From Parapontixanthobacter aurantiacus (GTDB taxonomy: Bacteria; Pseudomonadota; Alphaproteobacteria; Sphingomonadales; Sphingomonadaceae), in NCBI RefSeq assembly GCF_009827635.1, contig NZ_WTYW01000004.1, positions 93,611 to 157,610 on the forward strand: a stretch of DNA of 64,000 nucleotides, given 5' to 3'. How positions within the stretch are numbered: the stretch's first letter is position 1; every line of letters begins with the position of its first letter. The notes under the pieces are model-generated. The model saw only the letters and a program-made list of their open reading frames with translations, was not told the origin of the DNA and made no database searches. The position numbers were made by a program, and so were the translations under genes. This document shows, in pieces, positions 43,440 through 52,165 of the stretch.

Positions 43440-44744
43440 TTACTCGGCCGCGTTTTCCCGCGCGAGGGCACGATGGCCGATGTCGCGTCGGCAGAAGCCG
43501 GTTGGAAAATGAATGGCATCGATAGCCGCGTAAGCCTTGTCCCGTGCCGCGCCGATATCGGCTCCGCGAGCGGTGACATTGAGGACGCGCCCGCCATTCG
43601 CGACCAATCCGCCATCGTCGCCTCGTTTGGTGCCCGCGTGGAAGATCTTGGTGCCTGTGTGGATGTTCTCGGCATCCTTGAGGCCGCTTATCGTGCCGCC
43701 CTTTTCCGGCGTTCCGGGATAGCCGTTTGCGGCGAGAACGACAGTGATAACAGTGTCTTGCGCGAGTTCGGGCGCCGTCTTGCCGAGCGAACCGGTGGCG
43801 CAGGCATGGAGCAGTTCGCCGAGATCCGAAGTCATCCGCGACAGGATCGCCTGGCACTCCGGATCGCCGAAGCGGGCATTGTATTCAATGAGTTGCGGGC
43901 CTTTTTCGGTCAGCATGAGCCCTGCGAAGAGAACGCCCGAATAGGGACGACCTTCGGCTGCCATGGTCGTGACGGTCGGCCTGATGATCTCGTCCATCAC
44001 CTTGTTTTCCAAGGATTTTGTCAGGACGGGGGCGGGGGAATAGGCGCCCATGCCGCCGGTATTGGGTCCGGTATCGCCCCCGCCGACGCGCTTGTGATCC
44101 TGCGCACTGGCGAGAAAAACGATGTCATTTCCGTCGGTTAGCGCGAAATAACTGACTTCCTCGCCCTCGAGATATTCCTCGATGACGACTTCGGCCCCTG
44201 CCGAACCGAACTTGCCGTCGAACATTTCTGCCAGTGCTTCCTGCGCTTCCTCGCGGGTTTCCGCGATGATGACGCCCTTGCCTGCCGCCAGTCCGTCAGC
44301 CTTGAGCACGAACGGCGGATCGAACTGCTTCAGCGCGCCCCATGCCTGTTCGAGCGAAGAGGTCCGGATATACCGCGCCGTGGGGATGCTCGCCCGGTCG
44401 CACAACTCCTTAGTGAAGGACTTGCTGCCCTCGAGCTGCGCTGCATCTGCCGAAGGGCCGAAAACCGCCATGTTCGCAGTACGCAGACTGTCGGCCAGAC
44501 CATCGACCAGCGGTGCTTCCGGACCGATGACGACGAACTCGACCTTATTGTCGCGGCAGAATTGGACGACAGCGCCATGATCGGCAGTGTCGAGCGGCAC
44601 GCAGCGCGCCCCTTCTTCCGCCATTCCGGGGTTGCCCGGACTGGCGAACAGCGTATCCCCGTCCCCCGCGAGCAGGCTGGATTGCATCAGTTTCCAGCAT
44701 AGCGCATGTTCGCGACCACCGCTGCCGATCAACAGGATATTCAT
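43440..44744 (-). CDS. purD: Phosphoribosylamine--glycine ligase
   Basis: The 434-residue protein is a complete PurD with an ATP-grasp core. It opens MNILLIGSGGREHALCWKLM and has VIGPEAPLVDGLADSLR, KADGLAAGKGVIIAE, YLEGEEVSYFALTDG, and GPNTGGMGAYSPAP. It catalyses the second step of purine synthesis. The start codon at 44742-44744 shares the tetranucleotide CATG with the divergent xseA start, so the two initiate back to back. The far C-terminus carries a few extra residues with basic character. Confidence 0.97.
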   Translation of the reverse strand: MNILLIGSGGREHALCWKLMQSSLLAGDGDTLFASPGNPGMAEEGARCVPLDTADHGAVVQFCRDNKVEFVVIGPEAPLVDGLADSLRTANMAVFGPSADAAQLEGSKSFTKELCDRASIPTARYIRTSSLEQAWGALKQFDPPFVLKADGLAAGKGVIIAETREEAQEALAEMFDGKFGSAGAEVVIEEYLEGEEVSYFALTDGNDIVFLASAQDHKRVGGGDTGPNTGGMGAYSPAPVLTKSLENKVMDEIIRPTVTTMAAEGRPYSGVLFAGLMLTEKGPQLIEYNARFGDPECQAILSRMTSDLGELLHACATGSLGKTAPELAQDTVITVVLAANGYPGTPEKGGTISGLKDAENIHTGTKIFHAGTKRGDDGGLVANGGRVLNVTARGADIGAARDKAYAAIDAIHFPTGFCRRDIGHRALARENAAE

Positions 44745-46224
44745 GGCTTCACCTTCGCAATCCGGGAATGACAGCGGCCTCCTAGCGCGCGAAGCGGCAG
44801 GCGACAACGCGCACGCCTATTCCGTCAGCGAGATATCGAACGCGCTCAAGCGGGTCGTGGAGGATCGCTTCGGTCATGTCCGCCTGCGCGGCGAGCTGTC
44901 GGGCGTGAAGCGGGCGGCCTCGGGTCATCTCTATTGCGCGCTGAAGGACGAGAAGGCGGTCATCGACGGCGTCATGTGGCGCGGTAATGCAGGAAATCTT
45001 GCCTTTCGCCCGGAGGACGGGCTGGAAGTGATCGCGAGCGGCAAGCTGACGACCTATGCCGGCCGCTCGAAATATCAGATCGTCATCGACACGATGGAAC
45101 TTGCCGGCGAGGGCGCGCTGCTCGCCCTTCTCGAAAAGACCAAGGCGCGGCTTGAGGGGGAGGGGCTGTTCGCTGCCTCGCGCAAGCGCCCCTTGCCCTT
45201 TTTGCCCGACCGTATCGGTGTCGTCACGTCACCGACCGGGGCGGTCATCCGCGATATCCTGCACCGTCTGGCCGACCGCTTCCCGAGCGAGGTGCTGGTC
45301 TGGCCGGTCCTCGTGCAGGGGCAGGATGCGGCGCGGCAGGTGTCGGAAGCCGTCCGCGGTTTCGGCGCGCTTCCGGAAAGCGGCCCGATGCGGCGCCCCG
45401 ACTTGCTGATCGTCGCCAGGGGCGGAGGCTCGATCGAGGATCTGTGGTCCTTCAACGAGGAAAGCGTGGTCCGCGCAATCGCCGAATCGCCGGTTCCGGT
45501 CATCAGCGCGGTCGGGCACGAAACCGACACGACGCTTGCCGATTTTGCCGCGGACCGCCGCGCACCTACCCCGACGGCAGCGGCGGAGATGGCGGTTCCG
45601 GTGCGTATCGATCTGGCGGGTTTCATTGCCGACCTCGCCCATCGCCAGCAGAAATGCGCGATGCGCCCGGTATCGCTCGGGCGCGAGCGGCTGGCTGCAC
45701 GATCGGAGCGCTTGCCGCAGCCCGGCAGCCTCCTGCAACCGCAGATGCAGCGCCTCGACGAGGCGTCCGAAGCCCTGCGTTGCGGCCTGCAGGATCGCGC
45801 GGTGGAGGCTCGCGAACGGCTTCAGTCCGATGCGGCGCGACTGTCCGCCCCGCTATTGCGCCAGCGCTTTCGGGAAGCCCGAACCGCGCTTGCCAATACA
45901 CGGCTCGCCCCACGCCTCATCGTCCAGCGCATCGCGCGGAAGGGCGAATTGCTCGACAATCAGAGCCGCATCTTCGCCTCGCTCGATCCCAAGGCGCCCC
46001 TGCAGCGCGGCTTTGCGCTCGTGCGCGACGGGGAGGGCACGCTGCTGACGAGCGAGCAACAGGCGGTGCAGGCCGATGCGCTCGCGATCGAGTTCAAGGA
46101 CGGCACGCTTCGCGTGGGGCAACAATCTTCCCGCCCGACGACGCCTGCCCCGCGAACGAAGCCCCGTACGCCAAAGAAGGACGGTCCGCCGGAAAATCGC
46201 GGCCAACAGGATTTGTTCGGTTAA
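44743..46224 (+). CDS. xseA: Exodeoxyribonuclease VII large subunit
   Basis: The 493-residue protein has an N-terminal OB fold (YSVSEISNALKRVVEDRFGH at about residue 26, HVRLRGELSGVKRAASGHLY) and the nuclease domain with LPFLPDRIGVVTSPTGAVIRD and ARGGGSIEDLWSFNEESVVR, plus the C-terminal helical region. It degrades single-stranded DNA with the small subunit XseB, which is not in this window. ATG 44743 gives the normal length; no other ATG, GTG or TTG occurs soon after it. The first codon overlaps the divergent purD start by two bases. Confidence 0.95.
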   Translation: MASPSQSGNDSGLLAREAAGDNAHAYSVSEISNALKRVVEDRFGHVRLRGELSGVKRAASGHLYCALKDEKAVIDGVMWRGNAGNLAFRPEDGLEVIASGKLTTYAGRSKYQIVIDTMELAGEGALLALLEKTKARLEGEGLFAASRKRPLPFLPDRIGVVTSPTGAVIRDILHRLADRFPSEVLVWPVLVQGQDAARQVSEAVRGFGALPESGPMRRPDLLIVARGGGSIEDLWSFNEESVVRAIAESPVPVISAVGHETDTTLADFAADRRAPTPTAAAEMAVPVRIDLAGFIADLAHRQQKCAMRPVSLGRERLAARSERLPQPGSLLQPQMQRLDEASEALRCGLQDRAVEARERLQSDAARLSAPLLRQRFREARTALANTRLAPRLIVQRIARKGELLDNQSRIFASLDPKAPLQRGFALVRDGEGTLLTSEQQAVQADALAIEFKDGTLRVGQQSSRPTTPAPRTKPRTPKKDGPPENRGQQDLFG

Positions 46225-46250
46225 TCCCATCTGTGTTAGAGGCATCGACT

Positions 46251-46454
46251 ATGTTGATGTCTTCGAGTGATGATGGAGCGAAACTCCAATACGGCCCCAA
46301 CGGCTTTCGCGTGCTGCGGACCGGGAACCACGTTTATTGCGCCATGTCGGGCGTTGCCATTCCGCTGGAAGAGCTGCGCTACTGGAGCGTCGAGCACCAG
46401 GAGGCCTATGCCAGCGCGCAGCTTGCCACGCAGCGCCTGACCGAGGGCACGTGA
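46251..46454 (+). CDS. DUF2093 family small protein
   Basis: The 67-residue product begins MLMSSSDDGAKLQYGPNGFR and has FRVLRTGNHVYCAMSGVAIP and LEELRYWSVEHQEAY, the conserved features of the alphaproteobacterial DUF2093 family, with a single cysteine. The function is unknown. An alternative start is ATG 46257. Its TGA overlaps the ATG of the following lipoprotein by one base (TGATG), and xseA precedes it by 26 bases, a frequent arrangement in this order. Confidence 0.85.
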   Translation: MLMSSSDDGAKLQYGPNGFRVLRTGNHVYCAMSGVAIPLEELRYWSVEHQEAYASAQLATQRLTEGT

Positions 46455-47374
46455 TGCGGCGAGCCGCGATGCTGGGCCTGGCCGGGCTTTGCGCAGCCTG
46501 CGTCCCCTCCCCGCAAGCCGATAGCCGCAATTCCGCCAATCCCGCCCAGGACCGCGAGGTGGTCGAGCCGATCGCGGTAGAACAGGTTCTGCCCGAACCC
46601 GAACCCGAGCCTGCCGGACCGACGACGTTCGTCTATGACGGTGAGTTGACGCAAGGCGGCTGGATCAGGGGACAGGCGCCGGCGGGAACGCGCAGCGCGC
46701 GCCTTGGCGAGCAGGAGCTGACGCTGGATGCGAAAGGCCGGTTCTTCGCTGCCTTCGACCGCGATCAGGGGCCGGCGATCCGGCTGGTCGCGACACGGGC
46801 CGACGGAAAGACGATCGAGAGCCCGATCGCTGTCTCGCCGCGCGACTGGAACATCGAGCATGTCGATCTCGCGCGGAATATCAGCAATCCCTCGCAGGCC
46901 TTTCTCGACCGCCGCCGCCCCGAACTCGAAGCGATCGGCACGGCACGGGCGAACGAGACGGGCAGCGAGGGCTGGCGGCAGGATTTCGTCTGGCCGGTCA
47001 AGGGGCGCATTTCGGGCCGGTTCGGCTCGCAGCGATATTATCGCGGCGAAGCGGGAAGCTATCACAGCGGGATCGACATCGCGCCGGGGGCGGGCGTCGC
47101 CTACGTCGCGCCGGCGGACGGCGTCGTGACGCTTGCGCGCGAGGGGTTCAGCCTCGAAGGCGGGCTCATCATCATGGATCACGGTCAGGGCCTCAACAGC
47201 GCGTTCCTCCATTCCTCGCGCCTGCTGGTAAGCGAAGGGCAGCGGGTGAAGCAGGGTGAGCCGCTCGGCCTCGTCGGCGATACCGGCAGCGCGCGCGGGG
47301 CACATCTGCACTGGAGCCTGAAATGGAAGGATGCGCGGCTCGACCCGCTCCTGTTCACGGGGCCGATGGACTGA
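46454..47374 (+). CDS. M23 family metallopeptidase lipoprotein
   Basis: The 306-residue product has a lipoprotein signal (MRRAAMLGLAGLCAACVPSP with lipobox Cys16) and a Glu/Pro-rich linker. A LytM/M23 domain lies in about residues 175-306: FVWPVKGRISGRFGSQRYYR, HSGIDIAPG with the first zinc histidine and aspartate, and GAHLHWSLKWKDARLDPLLF with the last histidine. It probably cleaves or regulates cleavage of peptidoglycan crosslinks in the periplasm. It starts by overlap with the DUF2093 stop. Downstream is a phytase-like protein. Confidence 0.92.
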   Translation: MRRAAMLGLAGLCAACVPSPQADSRNSANPAQDREVVEPIAVEQVLPEPEPEPAGPTTFVYDGELTQGGWIRGQAPAGTRSARLGEQELTLDAKGRFFAAFDRDQGPAIRLVATRADGKTIESPIAVSPRDWNIEHVDLARNISNPSQAFLDRRRPELEAIGTARANETGSEGWRQDFVWPVKGRISGRFGSQRYYRGEAGSYHSGIDIAPGAGVAYVAPADGVVTLAREGFSLEGGLIIMDHGQGLNSAFLHSSRLLVSEGQRVKQGEPLGLVGDTGSARGAHLHWSLKWKDARLDPLLFTGPMD

Positions 47375-47406
47375 TCCTCGACTGAAGCGAGGCGAAGCAT
47401 TCGTCT

Positions 47407-48420
47407 ATGCGGAAATTTCGCCTGTTCCTAGGATTATGCGTAGCGATTGCACTCGCGCCCGGCACGTTCGTCAGGACGCCGAAGCCGCCGCGCGACGTCA
47501 CTTCGCCGGTCGCGGTCTCCCCCCTTCCCATACCCGAAGGCGGGACGGTCGGAAGCTTTGCGATCGACGGGCTGCGGGAGTTGTCGAGCGGCAACGATCG
47601 CTTCGGCGGGTATTCCGCGCTGACCTTCCTGCCAGACGGCCGCCTCATCGCCGGGAGCGATGCCGGGAACATCCTGGTCTTCACGCCGCCCGAACCGGGT
47701 GCTTCCGCGCTGATCGAGGCGGCGCAGATCGGGCAGTTCGCCCCCGGACCGGAGCAGGACAAGCGCGATGTCGATCTGGAAGCGCTGACCCGCGACCCTG
47801 ACACCGGGACCATCTGGGCGGCATACGAGCAGACAAACACGATCGAGCGCTACGACCCCGATCTGAAGCGGACCGGCCGGATCGCGCCCGAGGCTCTGTC
47901 CGACTGGAACTTCAATTCGGGACCGGAAACCCTGCTGCGCCTGCCGGACGGCAGGTTCCTGGCCATTGCCGAGGGGGGCAGCGGCTGGCTGTTCGGGCTG
48001 TTGGGAGATGTGACCGCGCATCGCGCGGCGGTTTTCGCGGGCGACCCGCTCAAAGAACCCGAAACGCGCGAGACGGTCTTTCGTAGCCCGCCCGAATACC
48101 GCCCCGTCGATGCGGCCATGCTGACGGAGGATCATGTCCTTATCCTGTTGCGCGATTTCGTTCCGGCCCTGCCGCCGCGCTTTCGCTCCGCATTGCTGGT
48201 CGCCAGCCTCGATAACATCGACCGGTCGGGTGAGTGGAGCGGCGCAGTGCTCGCGCGGATCGAACCGCCCTTGCCGAGCGAGAATTTCGAAGGGCTCGCA
48301 ACCCGCCGCGACGCGGACGGATCGGTGATCGTCTGGCTGATCGCCGACGACAATTTCAGCGCGAATCAGCGGACCCTGCTTTACAAGCTGCGGCTATCCG
48401 CGAGGCAATTGCCCAAATGA
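47407..48420 (+). CDS. Esterase-like phytase family protein
   Basis: The 337-residue protein has an N-terminal signal (RKFRLFLGLCVAIALAPG) and a beta-propeller of the phytase-like domain: LRELSSGNDRFGGYSALTFL, LPDGRLIAGSDAGNILVF and LDLEALTRDP-like block seen as DVDLEALTRDPDTGTIWAAY, and SENFEGLATRRDADGSVIVW. The family has secreted hydrolases of uncertain substrate. It follows the M23 gene with 32 bases between and probably belongs to the same unit. It is convergent with rpmB; a two-way hairpin separates them. Confidence 0.85.
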   Translation: MRKFRLFLGLCVAIALAPGTFVRTPKPPRDVTSPVAVSPLPIPEGGTVGSFAIDGLRELSSGNDRFGGYSALTFLPDGRLIAGSDAGNILVFTPPEPGASALIEAAQIGQFAPGPEQDKRDVDLEALTRDPDTGTIWAAYEQTNTIERYDPDLKRTGRIAPEALSDWNFNSGPETLLRLPDGRFLAIAEGGSGWLFGLLGDVTAHRAAVFAGDPLKEPETRETVFRSPPEYRPVDAAMLTEDHVLILLRDFVPALPPRFRSALLVASLDNIDRSGEWSGAVLARIEPPLPSENFEGLATRRDADGSVIVWLIADDNFSANQRTLLYKLRLSARQLPK

Positions 48421-48423
48421 AAA

Positions 48424-48447
48424 GGCGCCGGACTCTCGTCCGACGCC
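48424..48447. terminator. Bidirectional hairpin between phytase-like gene and rpmB
   Basis: GGCGCCGGAC (48424-48433) and GTCCGACGCC (48438-48447) pair with a single C-A mismatch and a TCTC loop. AAAA precedes and CTTT follows shortly after. It lies between two convergent stop codons, so it could end both transcripts. Confidence 0.6.
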
Positions 48448-48473
48448 CCGATCTTTAGCCAGATAGCAGACCG

Positions 48474-48761
48474 TCAGGCGGCCTTGTCGGCCTTCAGCAG
48501 TTCGCGCTTCACCTTGCGGGCATTGGCGGACAGCTTCTCATCCTTCGTCTTGCGCAGCCAGTTGTCGAGACCGCCATTGTGCTCGACCGAGCGCAGGCCG
48601 TGGGTGGACACGCGGAACTTGAATGCGCGGTCCAGCTTCTCGGAAAGCAGCGTGACGTTCTGCAGATTCGGCAGGAACACGCGCTTCGTGCGGTTGTTGG
48701 CGTGGCTGACATTGTGGCCGGTCAGACGACCCTTGCCCGTAAGTTCGCAAATGCGCGACAT
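48474..48761 (-). CDS. rpmB: 50S ribosomal protein L28
   Basis: The 95-residue protein is a complete L28, starting [20 protein letters not shown] and continuing [20 protein letters not shown] and [20 protein letters not shown]. It lies at the surface of the large subunit near the peptidyl-tRNA site. ATG 48761 is the only sensible start; the frame continues upstream as a shadow of tadA. The alphaproteobacterial protein is longer than the E. coli 78 residues because of a helical tail ending [10 protein letters not shown]. Confidence 0.97.
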   Translation of the reverse strand: MSRICELTGKGRLTGHNVSHANNRTKRVFLPNLQNVTLLSEKLDRAFKFRVSTHGLRSVEHNGGLDNWLRKTKDEKLSANARKVKRELLKADKAA

Positions 48762-48903
48762 GATTGATCTCGTCTCGAATTGATTCGGCCAGGATGCCGA
48801 TGTTGTTCGGAAAGGCGCGCGCTTAACCGCCGGCCGCCGTTTCGTCAAGCGGCTCCATGCATCATTGCCGCCGCCCCATGGGTTCGTTAGCACGCTGCGC
48901 AGG

Positions 48904-49359
48904 ATGGCGAAATGGTCTCTACCCGAACCGATGGCGCATGCGCTGAGATTGGCCGAGGCAGCGGCGGCGACCGGCGAAGTTCCGGTGGGGGCGGTCGTCG
49001 TCAAGGACGGGCAGGTTATCGGCGAAGGTCACAATGCTCCACGTGGAACGTTCGACCCGACAGCCCATGCGGAGATTGTCGCGATCCGCGCTGCCGCCGC
49101 CGCGCTCGGCAGAGAGCGCCTCGAAGGGTGCGATCTCTGGGTCACGCTGGAGCCCTGCGCGATGTGCGCAGGAGCCATATCTCATGCCCGGATTGCGCGG
49201 CTTTATTACGGCGCGAGCGATCCGAAAGGCGGCGCGATCGAGCATGGCGCCAAATTGTTCGAGCAGCCGCAGACGCTGCACCGGCCGGAGGTGTATTCGG
49301 GGATCGGGGCGGGACAGGCGACGGACCTCCTGACCGAATTCTTCAGGCGGCGGCGATAG
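48904..49359 (+). CDS. tadA: tRNA-specific adenosine deaminase TadA family
   Basis: The 151-residue protein has a CDA fold with the zinc site at His55 and the proton-shuttling Glu57 in [12 protein letters not shown], and Cys85 and Cys88 in [11 protein letters not shown]. It also has [20 protein letters not shown] at residues 24-43 and a C-terminal FFRRRR tail. TadA converts A34 to inosine in the anticodon of tRNA-Arg(ACG); some members are nucleoside deaminases. ATG 48904 is preceded by CGCAGG. It is divergent from rpmB and monocistronic as far as I see. Confidence 0.93.
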   Translation: MAKWSLPEPMAHALRLAEAAAATGEVPVGAVVVKDGQVIGEGHNAPRGTFDPTAHAEIVAIRAAAAALGRERLEGCDLWVTLEPCAMCAGAISHARIARLYYGASDPKGGAIEHGAKLFEQPQTLHRPEVYSGIGAGQATDLLTEFFRRRR

Positions 49360-49419
49360 TGTCCCGTCACTTCTGAACTTTTGGATTGTCCCGCTGCACG
49401 TCGTCTGCGACGATAACCT

Positions 49420-49995
49420 ATGCTTGAACTGATTTTGAGTGGAGCAGCGGCGATAAGCCTGCCCGAGATCGATAGCGGCACTTTCAGGGCCATTCGCCTT
49501 CTCGGCTCGACAACAGCAATCGAACTGTTTGTCGATCCGGCCGGCGAAATTCTCCAATGCGACGTCCTTTATCCTGCTGCGAGCGAGCGCGAAGTGCAAC
49601 GCACCTGCGATCCGGTTATCGGGCGTATCGTGGAAGAACCCGCCAGAAATGTGGGAAGCGATCCCGTCCATGGGGAAATTCTCCTGATGCGTGTCGAACG
49701 AGGCGAGCGGCCAAGTTTCCAGTTCAAAAGCGATTTCGAAATTTCGGTTAAGCGCCTACCGGACGACGCCGAGCGATCCAGGGTCTCGCTCGTGGTCCTG
49801 ATGGATGAAAACGGAGCAATCGCTGATTGCATGGGCGAGGAAGGGGCGGATACCCCTCTCACCGAAATAGCTTGCTCCCAAGCCGGACTTCTCCAATTTC
49901 CAGTCAGGCAGGGGAGCGATGGCAAGCCTGTCTCTCATGTCAGACATCTGCTTGCGGACTTCGTTGCCGAGGAAGCTGACCGTCAGGCAGATTAG
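49420..49995 (+). CDS. Unknown protein with two TonB_C-like halves
   Basis: The 191-residue product has no clear signal peptide. Two regions resemble the edges of TonB C-terminal domains: IELFVDPAGEILQCDVLYPA with a following RTCDPVIGR, and VSLVVLMDENGAIADCMGEE followed by AACSQ-like IACSQAGLLQFPV. Each half keeps two cysteines and the strand-G-strand pattern. The normal TonB proline spacer and membrane anchor are absent. The function cannot be given. ATG 49420 is assumed; the gene sits between tadA and the RNase T2 gene, which is convergent. Confidence 0.65.
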   Translation: MLELILSGAAAISLPEIDSGTFRAIRLLGSTTAIELFVDPAGEILQCDVLYPAASEREVQRTCDPVIGRIVEEPARNVGSDPVHGEILLMRVERGERPSFQFKSDFEISVKRLPDDAERSRVSLVVLMDENGAIADCMGEEGADTPLTEIACSQAGLLQFPVRQGSDGKPVSHVRHLLADFVAEEADRQAD

Positions 49996-50050
49996 CTCAG
50001 CTGTGTAATCAGTGCTGGGCGTCGCAGGGCGCACGACAGGGGCCCATCTC

Positions 50051-50761
50051 CTACAGCCCGCGCCAGATCTTCGCAGCTTGCTCGTTCCCCGCGCCGAAGC
50101 GCCGCCGATCGCAGGCTTTCGGACGGAAGCGCCGGTCGTAGCAAAGGCGTAGCTCCTGAAGCCAGCCACGCTCGTTCAGTTTCACGCCGACCGCAGCTTC
50201 GCTCCAGCCTTTATTCGCCGCCGCGAACAGGCTCCGCACATCCCCCGCCGTCAGGTCGGGCTTGTGCGAAAGCGCGTCGAAGTCTGGCCACGCGAGCGAA
50301 TCGTAGAGGATGCGGGTAATGTTGAAATAGGTTTCGGGCCGCCTCGTCATGCACGCACCATGCTTTGCCCACTGACGCGCGATGAGGGCGGCGGAGGGCA
50401 CAGTGCACAGGTTCCTGCGGATCGTCGCGGGCGTCGGTTCGCGGCGCGTCGCGCACCATTGGGGCCAGCTGTTGCCCCTGCTTTCTGGCCATAACCCGTG
50501 CACGACGAAACCGAAGGTTCCGCTACTGCCGGAACATTGAAACCGCTGCGCGGCGGCGGCTTCGCGGCCCTTGCAATATTCGGGCGACCACGAAAGCGCG
50601 AGCGTGTAGCCGGTCACGGCGAGAGGGCGCGACGGTCCGTCGGGGCGAACCTGCGGGACGCTGACCTTGGGCGGGATGCGGCACTGATAGGCCTGGGCAA
50701 GCCCCGCAGCAGGCGCGACAAGGCACAGCAGCGGCGCGATGAGGCGCGCTGTCCGCCGCAT
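50051..50761 (-). CDS. Secreted ribonuclease T2
   Basis: The 236-residue product has a signal peptide (residues 1-23, ending AAGLAQA) and the two T2 active-site segments: VHGLWPE (CAS I) at about residues 88-94 and ARQWAKHGACM (CAS II) at about 134-144, with several cysteines for disulfides. It cleaves RNA with little base preference in the periplasm or outside. ATG 50761 overlaps the stop of the upstream membrane protein by one base (TAATG). RNase T2 genes are patchy in bacteria. Downstream it is convergent with the gene at 49420. Confidence 0.92.
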   Translation of the reverse strand: MRRTARLIAPLLCLVAPAAGLAQAYQCRIPPKVSVPQVRPDGPSRPLAVTGYTLALSWSPEYCKGREAAAAQRFQCSGSSGTFGFVVHGLWPESRGNSWPQWCATRREPTPATIRRNLCTVPSAALIARQWAKHGACMTRRPETYFNITRILYDSLAWPDFDALSHKPDLTAGDVRSLFAAANKGWSEAAVGVKLNERGWLQELRLCYDRRFRPKACDRRRFGAGNEQAAKIWRGL

Positions 50762-51201
50762 TACCGCATGCGAACGTCGGTATCGTGCTCGCGCTTCGGG
50801 CGCCTCTTGCCGGCAAACCACTCTTTCGCATCCTGCTTGAACAAGAAAACGATGGCCGCGAGTTGCAGCGCCGTCACAAGCAGGGAAAGGATCAGCGCGA
50901 AGCCGCTCAGCGTAGCGAGCGTCCCAGGCAGCATGACGAGGCCGAGGACGGTGAAGACAACGAGGATCCACTTGGCGATGTTGCTCGCCTTGCGTGCGAT
51001 GAAGAACCAGAAGAGCAGGTTCACCCCGAGCACGAACAAGCCGATGAAAATGGCGAATCCGGAACCGAGCTGTGCGGTTGCCGGGTCGTCCGCGAGCGTC
51101 GCCTGCGTATCGCCGAAGGAGATGATCATGTTGACGATCCCTAGCGCAATGCTCGCCAGGAACAGTTTCTCGAACATTCGTATTGAATCTGGTCGCGTCA
51201 T
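50761..51201 (-). CDS. Four-helix membrane protein, unknown function
   Basis: The 146-residue product has four hydrophobic segments: about residues 12-30 (LFLASIALGIVNMIIS), 45-67 (SGFAIFIGLFVLGVNLLFWFF), 75-92 (IAKWILVVFTVLGLVML) and 98-120 (SGFALILSLLVTALQLAAIV). A basic tail ends KRRPKREHDTDVRMR. I recognise no named family. It ends by one-base overlap with the RNase T2 gene, so both are co-translated. ATG 51201 follows GGGGGCAAACA. Confidence 0.8.
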   Translation of the reverse strand: MTRPDSIRMFEKLFLASIALGIVNMIISFGDTQATLADDPATAQLGSGFAIFIGLFVLGVNLLFWFFIARKASNIAKWILVVFTVLGLVMLPGTLATLSGFALILSLLVTALQLAAIVFLFKQDAKEWFAGKRRPKREHDTDVRMR

Positions 51202-51263
51202 TGTTTGCCCCCTCCCGAAATTGGAAAGGCCAGTGTGTGCGCCCCCGGCAAGGAGCGCAAGGC

Positions 51264-52145
51264 TTATCCCGCGGAAGGCGAGCGAAGCGGCTTGAAGTCG
51301 AGGCCGATATCCGCCGCAGGGGCGCTTTGCGTCAGGCGGCCGACGCTGACGTAATCGACGCCTGTCGCAGCTTTCGCCCTGATCGTGTCGAGATCGATGC
51401 CGCCGCTCGCCTCGGTCGGGACGCGGCCGTTCACGATGTCCACGGCTTCGCGCAGCATCTCGGGCGGCATATTGTCGAGGAGGAGGTGGTCGGCTCCGGC
51501 CATGATCGCCGGTTCGATCTGGTCGAGCCGGTCCACTTCGCAGATGATCTTCGCCACGCCTGCATCGCGAGCCCGGGAAACCGCCGTTCCCACATCGCCG
51601 GCAACCGCGACATGGTTGTCCTTGATCATCGCCGCATCCCACAATCCCATGCGGTGATTGCTGCCGCCGCCCATGCGAACCGCATACTTTTCGAGATGGC
51701 GCAGGCCAGGTATGGTCTTGCGCGTATCGAGCAGGGTGCAGCCGGGATTGTCCATCGCATCGACATACTGCCGAACCATGGTCGCAATTCCCGAGAGATG
51801 CTGCACGGTGTTCAGAGCGCTTCGCTCCGCCGTCAGCAGGGCTCGCGCCTTGCCCTCGACATGCAGGAGATCGGTACCCGCAGGCACCCGCTCACCATCC
51901 TTGACCAGCATCTCGACATCAATGTGCGGATCGAGTTCGCGAAAGAGTGCTTCCGCTATCGGCAGGCCGGCCACCGTGATGGCATCGCGGCTGTCCATGA
52001 CCCCGGAAAAGCGCGCATCGGCGGGAATGACGCTCTCGCTCGTCACGTCGCGACCACCGCCGGGCAGGCCCGCGCCGAGGTCCTCCGCAAGCGTATCGCG
52101 AACGAATTGCTCGAGGTCGAAGCCGGGAAGTTGAAAGCCGCTCAA
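51264..52145 (-). CDS. nadC: Nicotinate-nucleotide pyrophosphorylase (quinolinate phosphoribosyltransferase)
   Basis: The 293-residue protein has the NadC signatures: FVRDTLAEDLGAGLPGGGRD near the N-terminus, VEGKARALLTAERSALNTVQ with HLSGIATM, DTRKTIPGLRHLEKYAVRMG, GGGSNHRMGLWDAAMIKDNH, and EVDRLDQIEPAIMAGADHLL. It converts quinolinate and PRPP to nicotinate mononucleotide for NAD. Normal length. It lies alone between the membrane protein and a LytTR regulator and is not linked to nadA or nadB here. Confidence 0.97.
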   Translation of the reverse strand: MSGFQLPGFDLEQFVRDTLAEDLGAGLPGGGRDVTSESVIPADARFSGVMDSRDAITVAGLPIAEALFRELDPHIDVEMLVKDGERVPAGTDLLHVEGKARALLTAERSALNTVQHLSGIATMVRQYVDAMDNPGCTLLDTRKTIPGLRHLEKYAVRMGGGSNHRMGLWDAAMIKDNHVAVAGDVGTAVSRARDAGVAKIICEVDRLDQIEPAIMAGADHLLLDNMPPEMLREAVDIVNGRVPTEASGGIDLDTIRAKAATGVDYVSVGRLTQSAPAADIGLDFKPLRSPSAG

Positions 52146-52165
52146 ATGCTATACCGAGTCGCGGA

